Shown here: in pieces, positions 53,300 to 61,652 of the stretch
Position numbering within the stretch: position 1 is the stretch's first letter
Layout: each line of letters opens with the position of its first letter
From: Cellulomonas sp. SG140
GTDB lineage: Bacteria; Actinomycetota; Actinomycetes; Actinomycetales; Cellulomonadaceae
Assembly: GCF_025770785.1 (NCBI RefSeq)
Contig: NZ_JANZLA010000002.1
Span: 62,001 to 126,000 of the forward strand
Direction: 5' to 3'
Length of the DNA: 64,000 nucleotides
Translations under genes and position numbers: made by a program
The notes under the pieces: model-generated
What the model was told of the DNA's origin: nothing
Seen by the model: the letters and a program-made list of their open reading frames with translations, nothing else
Databases searched by the model: none

Positions 53300-53695
53300 T
53301 CAGGCAGGGACCGACGGGTCCTCGAGGACGGACAGCACGTTGCCCGCGGGGTCGGTGAACCACGCGATCGGCGGGCCGGCCGGCCCCCGGACGACGCCGG
53401 CCTCGTCGGTCGCCTCTGCCATCGACGGGTAGCGCTCGAACACCACTCCGCGCTCGGCCAGGGCGGCGACGGTGCCGTCGATGTCCCGCACCGGGAAGTT
53501 CAGCACCGTGAACGACGCCGGGGTGTGGTCGGCGCCCTTCGGGTAGACCAGCACGCTGGCGCCCGTCCCGAGCCGCAGCGTCAGCATGCCGTTGTCCACA
53601 CCGACCGTCAGGCCGAGCACGTCGCGGTAGAACGCGGCCGCCTTCTCGACGTCGTCGACGGAGAAGCCGCTGAACGCGGGTGACTGACCGAGCAT
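53300..53695 (-). CDS. VOC (glyoxalase-like) protein
   Basis: This 131-residue protein has two beta-alpha-beta-beta-beta units: FSVDDVEKAAAFYRDVLGLT and FTVLNFPVRDIDGTVAALAE, plus WFTDPAGNVLSVLED. A Glu near the end (VLED) and residues in the first module could form the VOC metal site. ATG 53695 has GGAGG 5 nt upstream. No specific reaction can be assigned. Confidence 0.88.
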   Translation of the reverse strand: MLGQSPAFSGFSVDDVEKAAAFYRDVLGLTVGVDNGMLTLRLGTGASVLVYPKGADHTPASFTVLNFPVRDIDGTVAALAERGVVFERYPSMAEATDEAGVVRGPAGPPIAWFTDPAGNVLSVLEDPSVPA

Positions 53696-53810
53696 GGTGA
53701 CCTCCGGAGCTGGGACGGCGGGACGGTGCCGCACCACGACCGGCGCGGACGTCCCCTCATCAACAGACCGGCCGGCGGTGTCGGGCTCATCGCACCGGCC
53801 GCCTCGATCT

Positions 53811-55190
53811 TCAGCCCTCGAGCAGGCCGCCGCCCACCCAGGCGCGGATCGCCGCGACGTCGCCCTTGCTCAGGTCCATCCGGGCGCCCCGGCACAGGCC
53901 GATCACGTTGTCCGCCCACGCCTGCGCCAGCTTCTCGGCCGGGTGGGCCGTGGTCAGCTCGAGACCGGTGTAGAGGATGCCGGAGATAACCGTGTTCACC
54001 GTCGCGCGGCCCACCTGGGCTCCCGCCTTCTGGCAGGCGTCCCGGACGCGTCGGGACGTCTCGGCACGCTCGAACGGGTGGGCGGCGATGTCCGTCGCGA
54101 GGCTCTCCAGCAGCTTCCGGTAGCCCGAGGCGGGCAGGCCCGGGGTGTCCGTCACGGCGATCACCTGGCGGGTCAGGGCGCTCGGGTCGGTGTCCGCGAC
54201 CACGCCCGGCAGGTCCGCCTCGTCGAACCGCTGCGGGTCCCACACGTACCCCGGCGGCCGGCTGGTCATGCCGAGCTCCGGCAGCACGCGGCCCAGCCAC
54301 GCCGCGAAGCTGCCGGCGCCGCCCCAGCCGGAGCCCGGCAGCGCGGGGTCGGCCTGCTGCGCTGCCTGTGCCACGGCGCCCAGCGGCACCGGACGGTCCG
54401 CGGTGCGGACCCGGTGCAGCACGGCACGGCGGGCCGCGGGCGACGGGTGCGTCTGCGTGACCGGCGCCGTGGCGGCCGGCGCTGCGGCAGCGGCCGGCGT
54501 GCCGGTGGTCGCCGAGCCGGTCGTCGTGCGCCCCACGGCCCGTCCCGCTGTCTTCTCCTCGGCACCCGGGCGCTGCTCGGCTGCGGTGGGCTCCGGCGTG
54601 ACGGGCTCCGGAGTGGTGGTGGGCGGCTCGTCGGAGAGGGACGTGGTGGTGGTGACCAGCTCGGCCAGCGCATCGGCCGTGATCACGTTGTCGGCGACGG
54701 CTCGGTACGCGCTGGCGGCGGGGCTCGCGGTGATGATGGTGACCATCCGGTCCGCGGCGCGGCAACGCAGGGCCAGCGGCGTGAAGTCCGCATCGGCCGA
54801 GACGATGACGAACTCCTCGTACCGGGTCGGCGCCGCGAGCGCGTCGACCGCGTCGAGCACCAGGTTGATGTCCGCGCTCGACTTGCCCTGCTGGGTCAGC
54901 GACGGGCAGTCGACCACCTGGAAGCCGGCGCGCGTGAAGTTGGGCCGGTAGACCGAGAACACCGACGGGTTCAGGTAGCACGCACGGATCAGGAACCGCC
55001 GGCTGAACTCGCCCTGCGAGTCGCTCCCGGTCTCCAGCTCGGCCAGCCAGTGCCCGGGGTCGGTGGCGAAGGCCTCGGCCGCGGCGGGGTCGAGGCGGCG
55101 CAGCCCGATGTAGACGTTGTCGAAGTCCACGAACAGGGCGCACCGCACGCGGCGGCCACCGTCCGTGCGGGCGAGGGTGTCGGTGCTCAC
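53811..55190 (-). CDS. NYN-domain protein with LOTUS-like C-terminus
   Basis: This 459-residue protein begins with an NYN (PIN-like) nuclease domain (about 15-175). Acidic residues D22 and D24 (LFVDFDNVYIGL), D107 and D113 (SADINLVLDA) and D133 and D135 (VSADADFTPLA) form the expected metal site. An acidic Thr/Pro/Ala linker (about 180-255) is followed by a region (about 265-330) with RRAVLHRVRTADRPVPLGAV and FAAWLGRVLPELG, the pattern of OST-HTH/LOTUS RNA-binding domains. A second helical repeat occupies the end. RNA cleavage or binding is likely, but the substrate is unknown. Confidence 0.88.
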   Translation of the reverse strand: MSTDTLARTDGGRRVRCALFVDFDNVYIGLRRLDPAAAEAFATDPGHWLAELETGSDSQGEFSRRFLIRACYLNPSVFSVYRPNFTRAGFQVVDCPSLTQQGKSSADINLVLDAVDALAAPTRYEEFVIVSADADFTPLALRCRAADRMVTIITASPAASAYRAVADNVITADALAELVTTTTSLSDEPPTTTPEPVTPEPTAAEQRPGAEEKTAGRAVGRTTTGSATTGTPAAAAAPAATAPVTQTHPSPAARRAVLHRVRTADRPVPLGAVAQAAQQADPALPGSGWGGAGSFAAWLGRVLPELGMTSRPPGYVWDPQRFDEADLPGVVADTDPSALTRQVIAVTDTPGLPASGYRKLLESLATDIAAHPFERAETSRRVRDACQKAGAQVGRATVNTVISGILYTGLELTTAHPAEKLAQAWADNVIGLCRGARMDLSKGDVAAIRAWVGGGLLEG

Positions 55191-55335
55191 CGGGCCATCT
55201 TCCCCGGTGCGGGGCGCAGCAGGGTGCCGTGACGGCCCGCGTCACGGCGGCGGAGGCTGCCCGCCATGCAAGACGGGACGTTGCCGCCCCGTCGTCCAGG
55301 CGGCCGACCGGCGCCGTCTGCACCACTATGGAGAC

Positions 55336-55605
55336 GTGATCGCACAGCACGTCGTGGTGCACGGGCAGGTGCAGGGCGTCGGGTTCCGCTGGTGGGCGGC
55401 GCGCGAGGCAGCTCGGATCGGGGTGACCGGCTGGGTGCGCAACCGCGCGGACGGAGCGGTCGAGGCGCTGGTGGAGGGCGAGCCCGAGCCGGTGCAGACG
55501 ATGGTCGACGAGCTGGCGAGCGGCCCGCGGCACGCCGCGGTCAGCGCGGTGGACGTCGAGGACGCCACGCCCACCGGGTCCACGCGCTTCGTCGTCGAGC
55601 CGTAG
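55336..55605 (+). CDS. acyP: acylphosphatase
   Basis: This 89-residue protein has the complete acylphosphatase signature: VHGQVQGVGFRWWAAREAAR with the phosphate-binding R18 and GWVRNRADGAVEALVEGE with catalytic N36. The C-terminal TRFVVEP fits the last strand. It hydrolyses carboxyl-phosphate bonds. The exact start is uncertain: GTG 55336 is close to GGAGA; the later GTGs at 55348 and 55351 would cut the first strand. Confidence 0.95.
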   Translation: MIAQHVVVHGQVQGVGFRWWAAREAARIGVTGWVRNRADGAVEALVEGEPEPVQTMVDELASGPRHAAVSAVDVEDATPTGSTRFVVEP

Positions 55606-55659
55606 CGACCGCCTCGTCGTCGAGCCCTGTTCAGGGCGCCGGACGTAGCATGCGGACCC

Positions 55660-56127
55660 GTGGCCACCCCCGACTTCGTCCTCGCCCTGCGTGCCAAGGT
55701 GGACCACGACCTGCTGTGGCTCTCGGGCGTGACCGCCGTGGTGCTCGACGCCTCCGGAGACCGTGTGCTGCTGGTGCGGCGCTCCGACGACGGTCGCTGG
55801 ACCCCCGTGACCGGCATCATCGACCCCGGTGAGCAGCCGGCCGCGGCCGCCGCCCGGGAGGTGCTCGAGGAGGCCGGCGTGGTCGCCGTGCCGGAACGGC
55901 TGGCCCGGGTGCGTGCGCTGCCGCCCATGACGTACTCGAACGGGGACCGGTCGCAGTACCTCGACCTGACCTTCCGCTTCCGGCACGTCAGCGGCGACCC
56001 GTTCCCGGCCGACGGTGAGAACACCGAGGCGGCCTGGTTCGAGCTCGGCGCGCTGCCGGCGCTGGACGCGGAGATGCACGGCCGGCTGACGGTCGCGCTC
56101 GGGGACGGTCCGACGCTGTTCGACTGA
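55660..56127 (+). CDS. Nudix hydrolase
   Basis: This 155-residue protein carries a full Nudix box at 52-74: G52-x5-E58-x7-R66-E67-V68-x-E70-E71-x-G73, so metal-dependent pyrophosphate cleavage is expected. N-terminal WLSGVTAVVLDASGDRVLLV precedes it. The later Y-L-D-L-T-F-R-F-R block is typical of this actinobacterial subgroup. Substrate not predictable. The start is GTG 55660. The gene follows acylphosphatase by 54 nt and may be co-transcribed. Confidence 0.93.
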   Translation: MATPDFVLALRAKVDHDLLWLSGVTAVVLDASGDRVLLVRRSDDGRWTPVTGIIDPGEQPAAAAAREVLEEAGVVAVPERLARVRALPPMTYSNGDRSQYLDLTFRFRHVSGDPFPADGENTEAAWFELGALPALDAEMHGRLTVALGDGPTLFD

Positions 56128-56160
56128 CGGCACCGGGCCCGACGGCGCGGCACCCGCTCG

Positions 56161-57057
56161 TCAGGACGAGACGTCGGCCGTGGTGAAACGGCTCCACGCG
56201 AGCGCGCCGAACACCGCCACCCAGGCGGCCTGCACGCCGACGCCGGTCCAGAGCACGTGGGAGTCGGGCGCGATCCGCAGGAACTCGGCGAAGTCGAGCC
56301 AGTGGTGGGTCAGCAGGTACGGGTGGATGCGCGCCAGGGCCGGCAGCGTGTCGAGCACGGCGCTGACCACCGCGGTCACCACGGTGGCGGCCATCGCGCC
56401 GATCGGGACCTCGGTCAGCGTGGAGAAGAACAGCCCGACGGCGACCAGCCCCGTCATGGACATCCCGACGTACAGCACGATGCCCGCCACCCGCAGCACC
56501 GAGTTGCCGATGGGCACCGACCCGCCGGAGATCAACGCGATGTCGTGCACGCCGAAGAGCGTGGCGCCGACGATCAGACCGACGACGGCGATCGCCAGCA
56601 CCGCCGCGGCCACGAACGCCAGGGCGCCGAGCGCCTTGACGGTCAGCAGCCGGGCTCGGGCGACCGGCACCACGAGCAGGTAGCGCAGGGTGCCGGCGTT
56701 GGCCTCGCCCGCCAGCGAGTCGCCCGAGGCGATACCGACGGTCAGCGGCAGCAGGAAGGGCAGGCAGAGGAACAGAGCGGCGACGACGAGGAAGAGGCCG
56801 TTCTGGGACACCCGGCCGATGAAGCCCGGGCCCTCGCCCGCCGTCGAGGTGTCCTGCGTGAACCAGATCATCAGGCCGATCAGCAGCGGCACCAGGGCCA
56901 GCCCGGCCAGCAGCACCTGGTTGCGGCGACGGCCGAACACCAGCCGCAGCTCGCTGCGGACCAGCCGGCCGGTGGCGCCCCGCTGCGGCGACGCAGGGTC
57001 GAGCGGTTCGCCGGTCGGCCCCGGACCGGGCGCGACCAGGGACTCAGCGTGCGACAT
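56161..57057 (-). CDS. ABC-2 type permease
   Basis: This 298-residue protein has a Pro/Gly-rich cytoplasmic N-terminus (1-28) and six helices. LVRSELRLVFGRRRNQVLLA is the amphipathic lead, GDSLAGEANAGTLRYLLVVP is the conserved loop after helix 2, and HHWLDFAEFLR is a soluble extra loop before the last helix. ATG 57057 overlaps the preceding ATPase gene by 14 nt. It forms the transporter with the ATPase at 57044-58141. Confidence 0.9.
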   Translation of the reverse strand: MSHAESLVAPGPGPTGEPLDPASPQRGATGRLVRSELRLVFGRRRNQVLLAGLALVPLLIGLMIWFTQDTSTAGEGPGFIGRVSQNGLFLVVAALFLCLPFLLPLTVGIASGDSLAGEANAGTLRYLLVVPVARARLLTVKALGALAFVAAAVLAIAVVGLIVGATLFGVHDIALISGGSVPIGNSVLRVAGIVLYVGMSMTGLVAVGLFFSTLTEVPIGAMAATVVTAVVSAVLDTLPALARIHPYLLTHHWLDFAEFLRIAPDSHVLWTGVGVQAAWVAVFGALAWSRFTTADVSS

Positions 57058-58141
57058 CGAAACCCTCCCCGGTCAGCTCGACGAACACCTGCTCGAGGCT
57101 CGGTCTGCGCACGTCCAGCCCCAGCAGGGGGACGTCGGCGCTGACGAGCGCGGCGGAGACCCGGTCGGGCGGGACCTCGCCCAGCAGACCCTCGACGCGG
57201 TCGCCGGTCACCGACACGTCCGAGAGGCCGAGGCCGGTCAGCACCCGCGCGGCGGCGGGGGCGTCCGTGGCTGTGGTGGTCACCGTCGCACGCGTGGTCC
57301 GCGCGTCCGTCAGCTCCGAACGGGCGCCAGCGAGGACCAACCGGCCGCGGCTCATGATGCCCACGTGCGTGCACACCTGCTCGATCTCGGCGAGCAGGTG
57401 CGAGCTGACCAGCACCGTCGTGCCGGCCGCGGACAGCTCCCGGACCAGGTGCCGCACCTCGCGGGTGCCCTGGGGATCGAGGCCGTTGGTCGGCTCGTCG
57501 AGCAGCAGCAGCTCGCGCGGACGCAGCATCGCCGCCGCCAGCCCCAGCCGCTGCTTCATGCCGAGCGAGTACTGGCGGTACTTCTTGGACCCGGCCGCAG
57601 TCAGGCCCACGCGGTCCAGCGCCGCGTCGATGCGGTCCGTGGCGGTGCGCGGGTCGGCAGTCGCGTCGACCGCCTCGAGCCGGTGCAGGTTCGCCCGCCC
57701 GGACAGGTACGGCTGGAAGGCAGGACCCTCGACGAGCGCGCCGACGCGGGGCAGCACCGCGGCAGCCGCGTCCGGCATCGCCTCGCCGAGCAGCCAGGCC
57801 TGGCCGCTCGTCGGGCGCACCAGGCCCAGCAGCATGCGGATGGTCGTCGTCTTGCCCGAGCCGTTGGGGCCGAGGAAGCCGAACACCGCACCGCGCGGGA
57901 CCTCCAGGTCCAGGTGGTCGACGGCCACCTGACCGGACCGGAAGCGCTTGGTCAGCCCGCTGGTGCGGATGGCGGGCGCTCCGCCGGCGGTCGAGCCGGC
58001 GGCAGGACGGATCGCGGTGTCGGCGGTGGCCGTCCCGGCGGCGGACGTGCCGGTACCCGGCGCCGCAGCGCCGGGTACCGAGGAACCCTCAGGTGGGGTG
58101 CCGGGAGCCGAGCCCCGGACCCCGGTCGGCAGCCCGGTCAT
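57044..58141 (-). CDS. ABC transporter ATPase with N-terminal low-complexity tail
   Basis: This 365-residue ATPase has Walker A GPNGSGKT (91-98), signature YSLGMKQRLG and Walker B LLLLDEPTNGLDP, with VSSHLL as the switch His region. About 55 residues before the core are Gly/Ala/Thr/Pro-rich and disordered, longer than usual. The C-terminus contains SLEQVFVELTGEG, the common end of ABC-2 ATPases. ATG 58141 overlaps the stop of the LolA-like gene (ATGA). Confidence 0.92.
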   Translation of the reverse strand: MTGLPTGVRGSAPGTPPEGSSVPGAAAPGTGTSAAGTATADTAIRPAAGSTAGGAPAIRTSGLTKRFRSGQVAVDHLDLEVPRGAVFGFLGPNGSGKTTTIRMLLGLVRPTSGQAWLLGEAMPDAAAAVLPRVGALVEGPAFQPYLSGRANLHRLEAVDATADPRTATDRIDAALDRVGLTAAGSKKYRQYSLGMKQRLGLAAAMLRPRELLLLDEPTNGLDPQGTREVRHLVRELSAAGTTVLVSSHLLAEIEQVCTHVGIMSRGRLVLAGARSELTDARTTRATVTTTATDAPAAARVLTGLGLSDVSVTGDRVEGLLGEVPPDRVSAALVSADVPLLGLDVRRPSLEQVFVELTGEGFDVAR

Positions 58142-59439
58142 CCGGCGAGCTGCTGCAGCGTGGCACCGGGCACGGCGCCGGCCAGCACCCGGCCGTCGTC
58201 CAGGATCAGCACCGACACCAGCGCGGAGGAGAGCAGCCGGCCGCCGGGGACCGCCTTGGTCAGGCCGTCGTACAGCGTGCTGGCGCTCAGGCCCGACCCG
58301 GACTTCGACGGGCCGGTGCCGTCGCCGCCCATGAACTGGCTCACCACGTCCTGACCCTGGGCGGTCGGCGGGTGCGGCAGGTCGCGGGCGGCTGCCGCTG
58401 CGGCCGCGGCGTTCCCGGACAGCAGCGCCGAGACGTTCACGCCGCGCACCTCGACCACGCTGGCCCAGCCGGTCCCGGTGACGGTCACGTTCTGCGGCAG
58501 GGCGCCCGCGGTGGGCGACGGCGTGGGCTTGGTGGCGTCGGTGTGCTGCGGCAGGGTGACGGTCTTCTCGGTCACCTTGGCGCCGGGCGGGGCGGAGAAC
58601 GACAGCACCGCGTCGGACGGCTTCGCGAACGAGACGTCGGTGAAGCCGACCTCGAGCGCGGGCGCCTTCGCGTTGTCGGTGCTCCACACCTGCACCCGCA
58701 GCGGCGTGTAGGTGGCCGCGTCGACCGTCACGACGATGTGCGCCACGAGCGTGCCGCTCGTCTTCGGCGTCACCACCAGCTGGTACGCACCGCGGCCGGC
58801 CACGGTCGTCTGGCTGTCCAGCGTGACCGTCGAGTACTGCTGCGCCTGGCTGAGCGCCTGGTCGGCGGCCTGGGACGGCGTCGGCAGCTCGGAGGCGCCG
58901 GGGACCGGCGTCTGCGCGCGCTTCTGCTGCTCGGCCTTGAGCTTCGCGGCATCGGTGGCCGACAGCGTGTAGTGGGTGACGGCGTCCTGCTTGGAGGAGT
59001 AGGTCCACGCCTGCGTCGTGTCGTGCACCACCGAGTACTCCGAGGTCGCACCCAGCAGCGACACGCGCGAGCGGCCGGCGCCGTCCGTCCACATCCGCAG
59101 CGTCGAGCTGCCGGAGAGGAGGTTGATCGGGTCCGCCGGGCTGACCGTGCCGCTGACGGCACCGAGCGAGGAGATGTCCGGCAGCCCGAGGCGCGCCGTG
59201 TACACCACCGTGCCGGACATCGGCACGGGCTTGGCCTCGAGCACCTGGGTCACCAGCTGCTGGGCCGTGATGTCGGGGAGGCCGGCCGAACCGGCGTCCG
59301 CGAGCAGCGGCGCCGCGGCGAACCCTGCGACCACCACCGCACCGACCGCGACGGGTACCGCCCACCGCGCTCGTGCGGACAGGCCGCGGCGTGGGGGACG
59401 CGGAGCGTCCGAGGGGACGGTCGTCACATCGCTCGTCAT
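58138..59439 (-). CDS. LolA-like exported protein (DUF2092 type)
   Basis: This 433-residue protein has one N-terminal transmembrane helix or signal anchor (about 26-48). A large extracytoplasmic part follows with strands typical of LolA/LppX-like half-barrels: QLVTQVLEAKPVPMSGTVVY, SSTLRMWTDGAGRSRVSLLG and RGAYQLVVTPKTSGTLVAHI. Pro/Thr/Ser linkers are interspersed. Its last residues match a LolA-type end (ILDDGRVLAGAVPGATLQQL). It is the first gene of an operon with an ABC-2 exporter and is divergent from a two-component system. A role in lipid or peptide handling outside the membrane is inferred. Confidence 0.8.
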   Translation of the reverse strand: MTSDVTTVPSDAPRPPRRGLSARARWAVPVAVGAVVVAGFAAAPLLADAGSAGLPDITAQQLVTQVLEAKPVPMSGTVVYTARLGLPDISSLGAVSGTVSPADPINLLSGSSTLRMWTDGAGRSRVSLLGATSEYSVVHDTTQAWTYSSKQDAVTHYTLSATDAAKLKAEQQKRAQTPVPGASELPTPSQAADQALSQAQQYSTVTLDSQTTVAGRGAYQLVVTPKTSGTLVAHIVVTVDAATYTPLRVQVWSTDNAKAPALEVGFTDVSFAKPSDAVLSFSAPPGAKVTEKTVTLPQHTDATKPTPSPTAGALPQNVTVTGTGWASVVEVRGVNVSALLSGNAAAAAAAARDLPHPPTAQGQDVVSQFMGGDGTGPSKSGSGLSASTLYDGLTKAVPGGRLLSSALVSVLILDDGRVLAGAVPGATLQQLAG

Positions 59440-59462
59440 GGCACCAGGGTGCACCCCCGCCT

Positions 59463-59513
59463 CTGAGGGCCTGCTGAGAGCCGTCGCGGCGCCGGTCCGC
59501 GCCGTCGCGGCGC
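59463..59513. promoter_or_regulatory. direct repeats in divergent ABC/two-component promoter
   Basis: CTGAGGGC (59463-59470) and CTGAGAGC (59474-59481) are direct repeats 11 bp apart, one helix turn. The 13-mer GCCGTCGCGGCGC occurs exactly twice, at 59480-59492 and 59501-59513, 21 bp apart, two turns. OmpR-type regulators bind phased direct repeats of this kind, so autoregulation by the adjacent regulator and control of the exporter operon are likely. Confidence 0.55.
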
Positions 59514-59543
59514 ACCGTCCCACGGCGATGGGATGCTGACCGC

Positions 59544-60197
59544 GTGCGCGTGCTGGTGGTGGACGACGAGCGCGGCCTGGTCCGTGCGCTGCAGCGGGGG
59601 CTGACGGCGGAGGGGTTCGCGGTCGACGTCGCCTACGACGGCGAGCAGGGGCTGGAGCTGGCGACCGACCGCGACTACGACGCCATCGTGCTGGACATCA
59701 TGCTGCCGCGCCGGCACGGCTACGACGTGGTGCGCGAGCTGCGGGCGCGGGACGTGTGGACGCCGGTGCTGCTGCTGTCCGCCAAGGACGGTGAGCACGA
59801 CGTGGCCGACGGCCTCGACGTCGGCGCGGACGACTACCTGACCAAGCCGTTCTCCTTCGTCGTGCTCGTCGCCCGGATCCGCGCGCTGCTGCGCCGGCCC
59901 GTCGCCGAGCGTCCGGCGGTGCTGCGCGTCGGCGACCTGGAGCTCGACCCGGCCACGCGCTCGCTGACCCGCGGCGGCGAGCCGGTCGCCCTGACCGTGC
60001 GCGAGCTTGCGCTACTGGAGTACCTGATGCGGCACGCGGACCGGGTGGTCGGCAAGGTCGAGCTGCGCGACCACGTCTGGGACGCCCCCGGCGAGGACCT
60101 GAACGTGGTCGAGGTGTACGTCGGCTACCTGCGCCGCAAGCTCGGCCGCGACGCGGTGCTCACGGTCCGCGGTGCCGGGTACCGGATGGCGGGATGA
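59544..60197 (+). CDS. OmpR-family response regulator
   Basis: This 217-residue protein has a receiver domain (1-115) with D7, D8, phosphoacceptor D51 (IVLDIMLP), S79 and K101. A winged-helix DNA-binding domain (about 130-215) follows, with LTVRELALLEYLMRHADRVV and VEVYVGYLRRKLG. The start is GTG 59544. Its stop overlaps the kinase ATG. It probably binds the phased repeats just upstream. Confidence 0.95.
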   Translation: MRVLVVDDERGLVRALQRGLTAEGFAVDVAYDGEQGLELATDRDYDAIVLDIMLPRRHGYDVVRELRARDVWTPVLLLSAKDGEHDVADGLDVGADDYLTKPFSFVVLVARIRALLRRPVAERPAVLRVGDLELDPATRSLTRGGEPVALTVRELALLEYLMRHADRVVGKVELRDHVWDAPGEDLNVVEVYVGYLRRKLGRDAVLTVRGAGYRMAG

Positions 60198-61597
60198 CCA
60201 CGGAGCGGCGCGGCGGCGGACGGCGCTGGTTGGGCCTGTCGCTGCGGCTGCGGCTGACCGTGCTGACGGCGGCGGCCGTCGCGGTGGCGCTGGTCGCCGG
60301 CGCCTTCGCGCTGACGGCGGTGCTGTCGCGCAGCCGGCTGGCGGCGCTGGACGGGCTGCTGCGGGACCGGGTCGGTGTGGTGACCGGCCTGGTGGAGAGC
60401 GACACATTGCCCGCCACGCTGCCGACCGTCGAGGCGGGCGAGGTCGCCCAGCTGCTGGACGCGCAGGGCGGCGTGCTCGCGTCCTCGCCGAACGCCAGCC
60501 GGACGCTGCCGGTGCTGCCCGCCGGGCCGTTGTCGGCCCTCCGCTCGAGCGCCGGCACCAGCGTGCTGGTGCTCAGCACCGCCGACGACGCGTACAGCAG
60601 ACCGGGCCGCGTGGCGGTGCACGCCGTGACGTACCGGGGGTCGCCGGCGACGGTGGTGGTCAGCCTGCCGCTCGGCGAGGTGCAGGGCCTGCTCGGCGCC
60701 CTGCGGGTGGCCCTGCTGATCGTCGTCCCGCTGCTGACCGTGCTGGTGGCGCTGGCGCTGTGGCTGGCCGTCGGCCGGGCGCTGCACCCGGTCGAGCAGC
60801 TGCGCCGGGGAGCGGCGCAGGTCGCCGCGGCGGGTGGTGGTGGCGGGCTGCCCGTGCCGGCGGCGGACGACGAGCTCGCCGCGCTGGCGCGCACCCTCAA
60901 CGAGATGCTCGAGCGGCTGGACCGGGCGGCGTCGCGGCAGCGGACGTTCGTCGCCGACGCCGCGCACGAGCTGCGGTCGCCCCTCGCGGCGTTGCGGGCG
61001 ACGGTCGACGTCGCACGGTCGCACCCCGGCACGTGGACCGTGGCGGAGCTCGCGGCCGAGCTGGAGCCGGAGGCGCTGCGGATGCAGGCGTTGGTGGACG
61101 ACCTGCTGCTGCTCGCCCGGGTCGGCGCGCGCCCTGCTCATCCGGTCCCGGTGGACCTGCGGGCCGTGGCGGACGGCCTCGCCGCGACCGCGGCTCGGGT
61201 GCCGGTCGAGGTGATCGGCAGCGGGAACGCCGTCGCGGACGGGGAACGGGTCACCCGCGTGCTGCGCAACCTGGTGGACAACGCCACCCGACACGCGGGG
61301 ACCCGGGTGCGGGTGGTGATCGACCAGCGGGCCGACGCCTGTCGGGTGGTGGTGGAGGACGACGGCCGCGGCGTGCCGGTGGCGGACCGGGAGCGGGTGT
61401 TCGAGCGCTTCGTGCGGCTCGACGAGGCACGCGAGCGGGAGGCAGGCGGTGCGGGGCTCGGGCTGGCGATCGCGCGCGAGCTGGCGCGCGAGCAGGGCGG
61501 TGACGTGACGCTGGCCGGCAGCCCGCTGGGTGGCCTGGCGGCGGTGGTGCGGCTGCCGTCGGCGCCGTCGGAGGGCCCGGACCGCCCCGGGGTGTGA
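60194..61597 (+). CDS. sensor histidine kinase
   Basis: This 467-residue kinase has two transmembrane helices (about 20-44 and 175-200) around an external sensor of about 130 residues. HAMP and then HisKA follow, with the phosphoacceptor H258 in FVADAAHELRSPLAALRATV. The HATPase domain has N363 in RNLVDNATRHA and VVEDDGRGVP (G1), with GGAGLGLAIARELAREQGG (G2). Complete and likely functional. The ATG overlaps the response-regulator stop. The signal is unknown; genomic context suggests envelope or antimicrobial stress. Confidence 0.95.
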   Translation: MTTERRGGGRRWLGLSLRLRLTVLTAAAVAVALVAGAFALTAVLSRSRLAALDGLLRDRVGVVTGLVESDTLPATLPTVEAGEVAQLLDAQGGVLASSPNASRTLPVLPAGPLSALRSSAGTSVLVLSTADDAYSRPGRVAVHAVTYRGSPATVVVSLPLGEVQGLLGALRVALLIVVPLLTVLVALALWLAVGRALHPVEQLRRGAAQVAAAGGGGGLPVPAADDELAALARTLNEMLERLDRAASRQRTFVADAAHELRSPLAALRATVDVARSHPGTWTVAELAAELEPEALRMQALVDDLLLLARVGARPAHPVPVDLRAVADGLAATAARVPVEVIGSGNAVADGERVTRVLRNLVDNATRHAGTRVRVVIDQRADACRVVVEDDGRGVPVADRERVFERFVRLDEAREREAGGAGLGLAIARELAREQGGDVTLAGSPLGGLAAVVRLPSAPSEGPDRPGV

Positions 61598-61652
61598 GCG
61601 GCGCCCGGGGGTGCGTCAGCCGTGACCTCGGGCCGGGAGGAGAATGGGGCCG

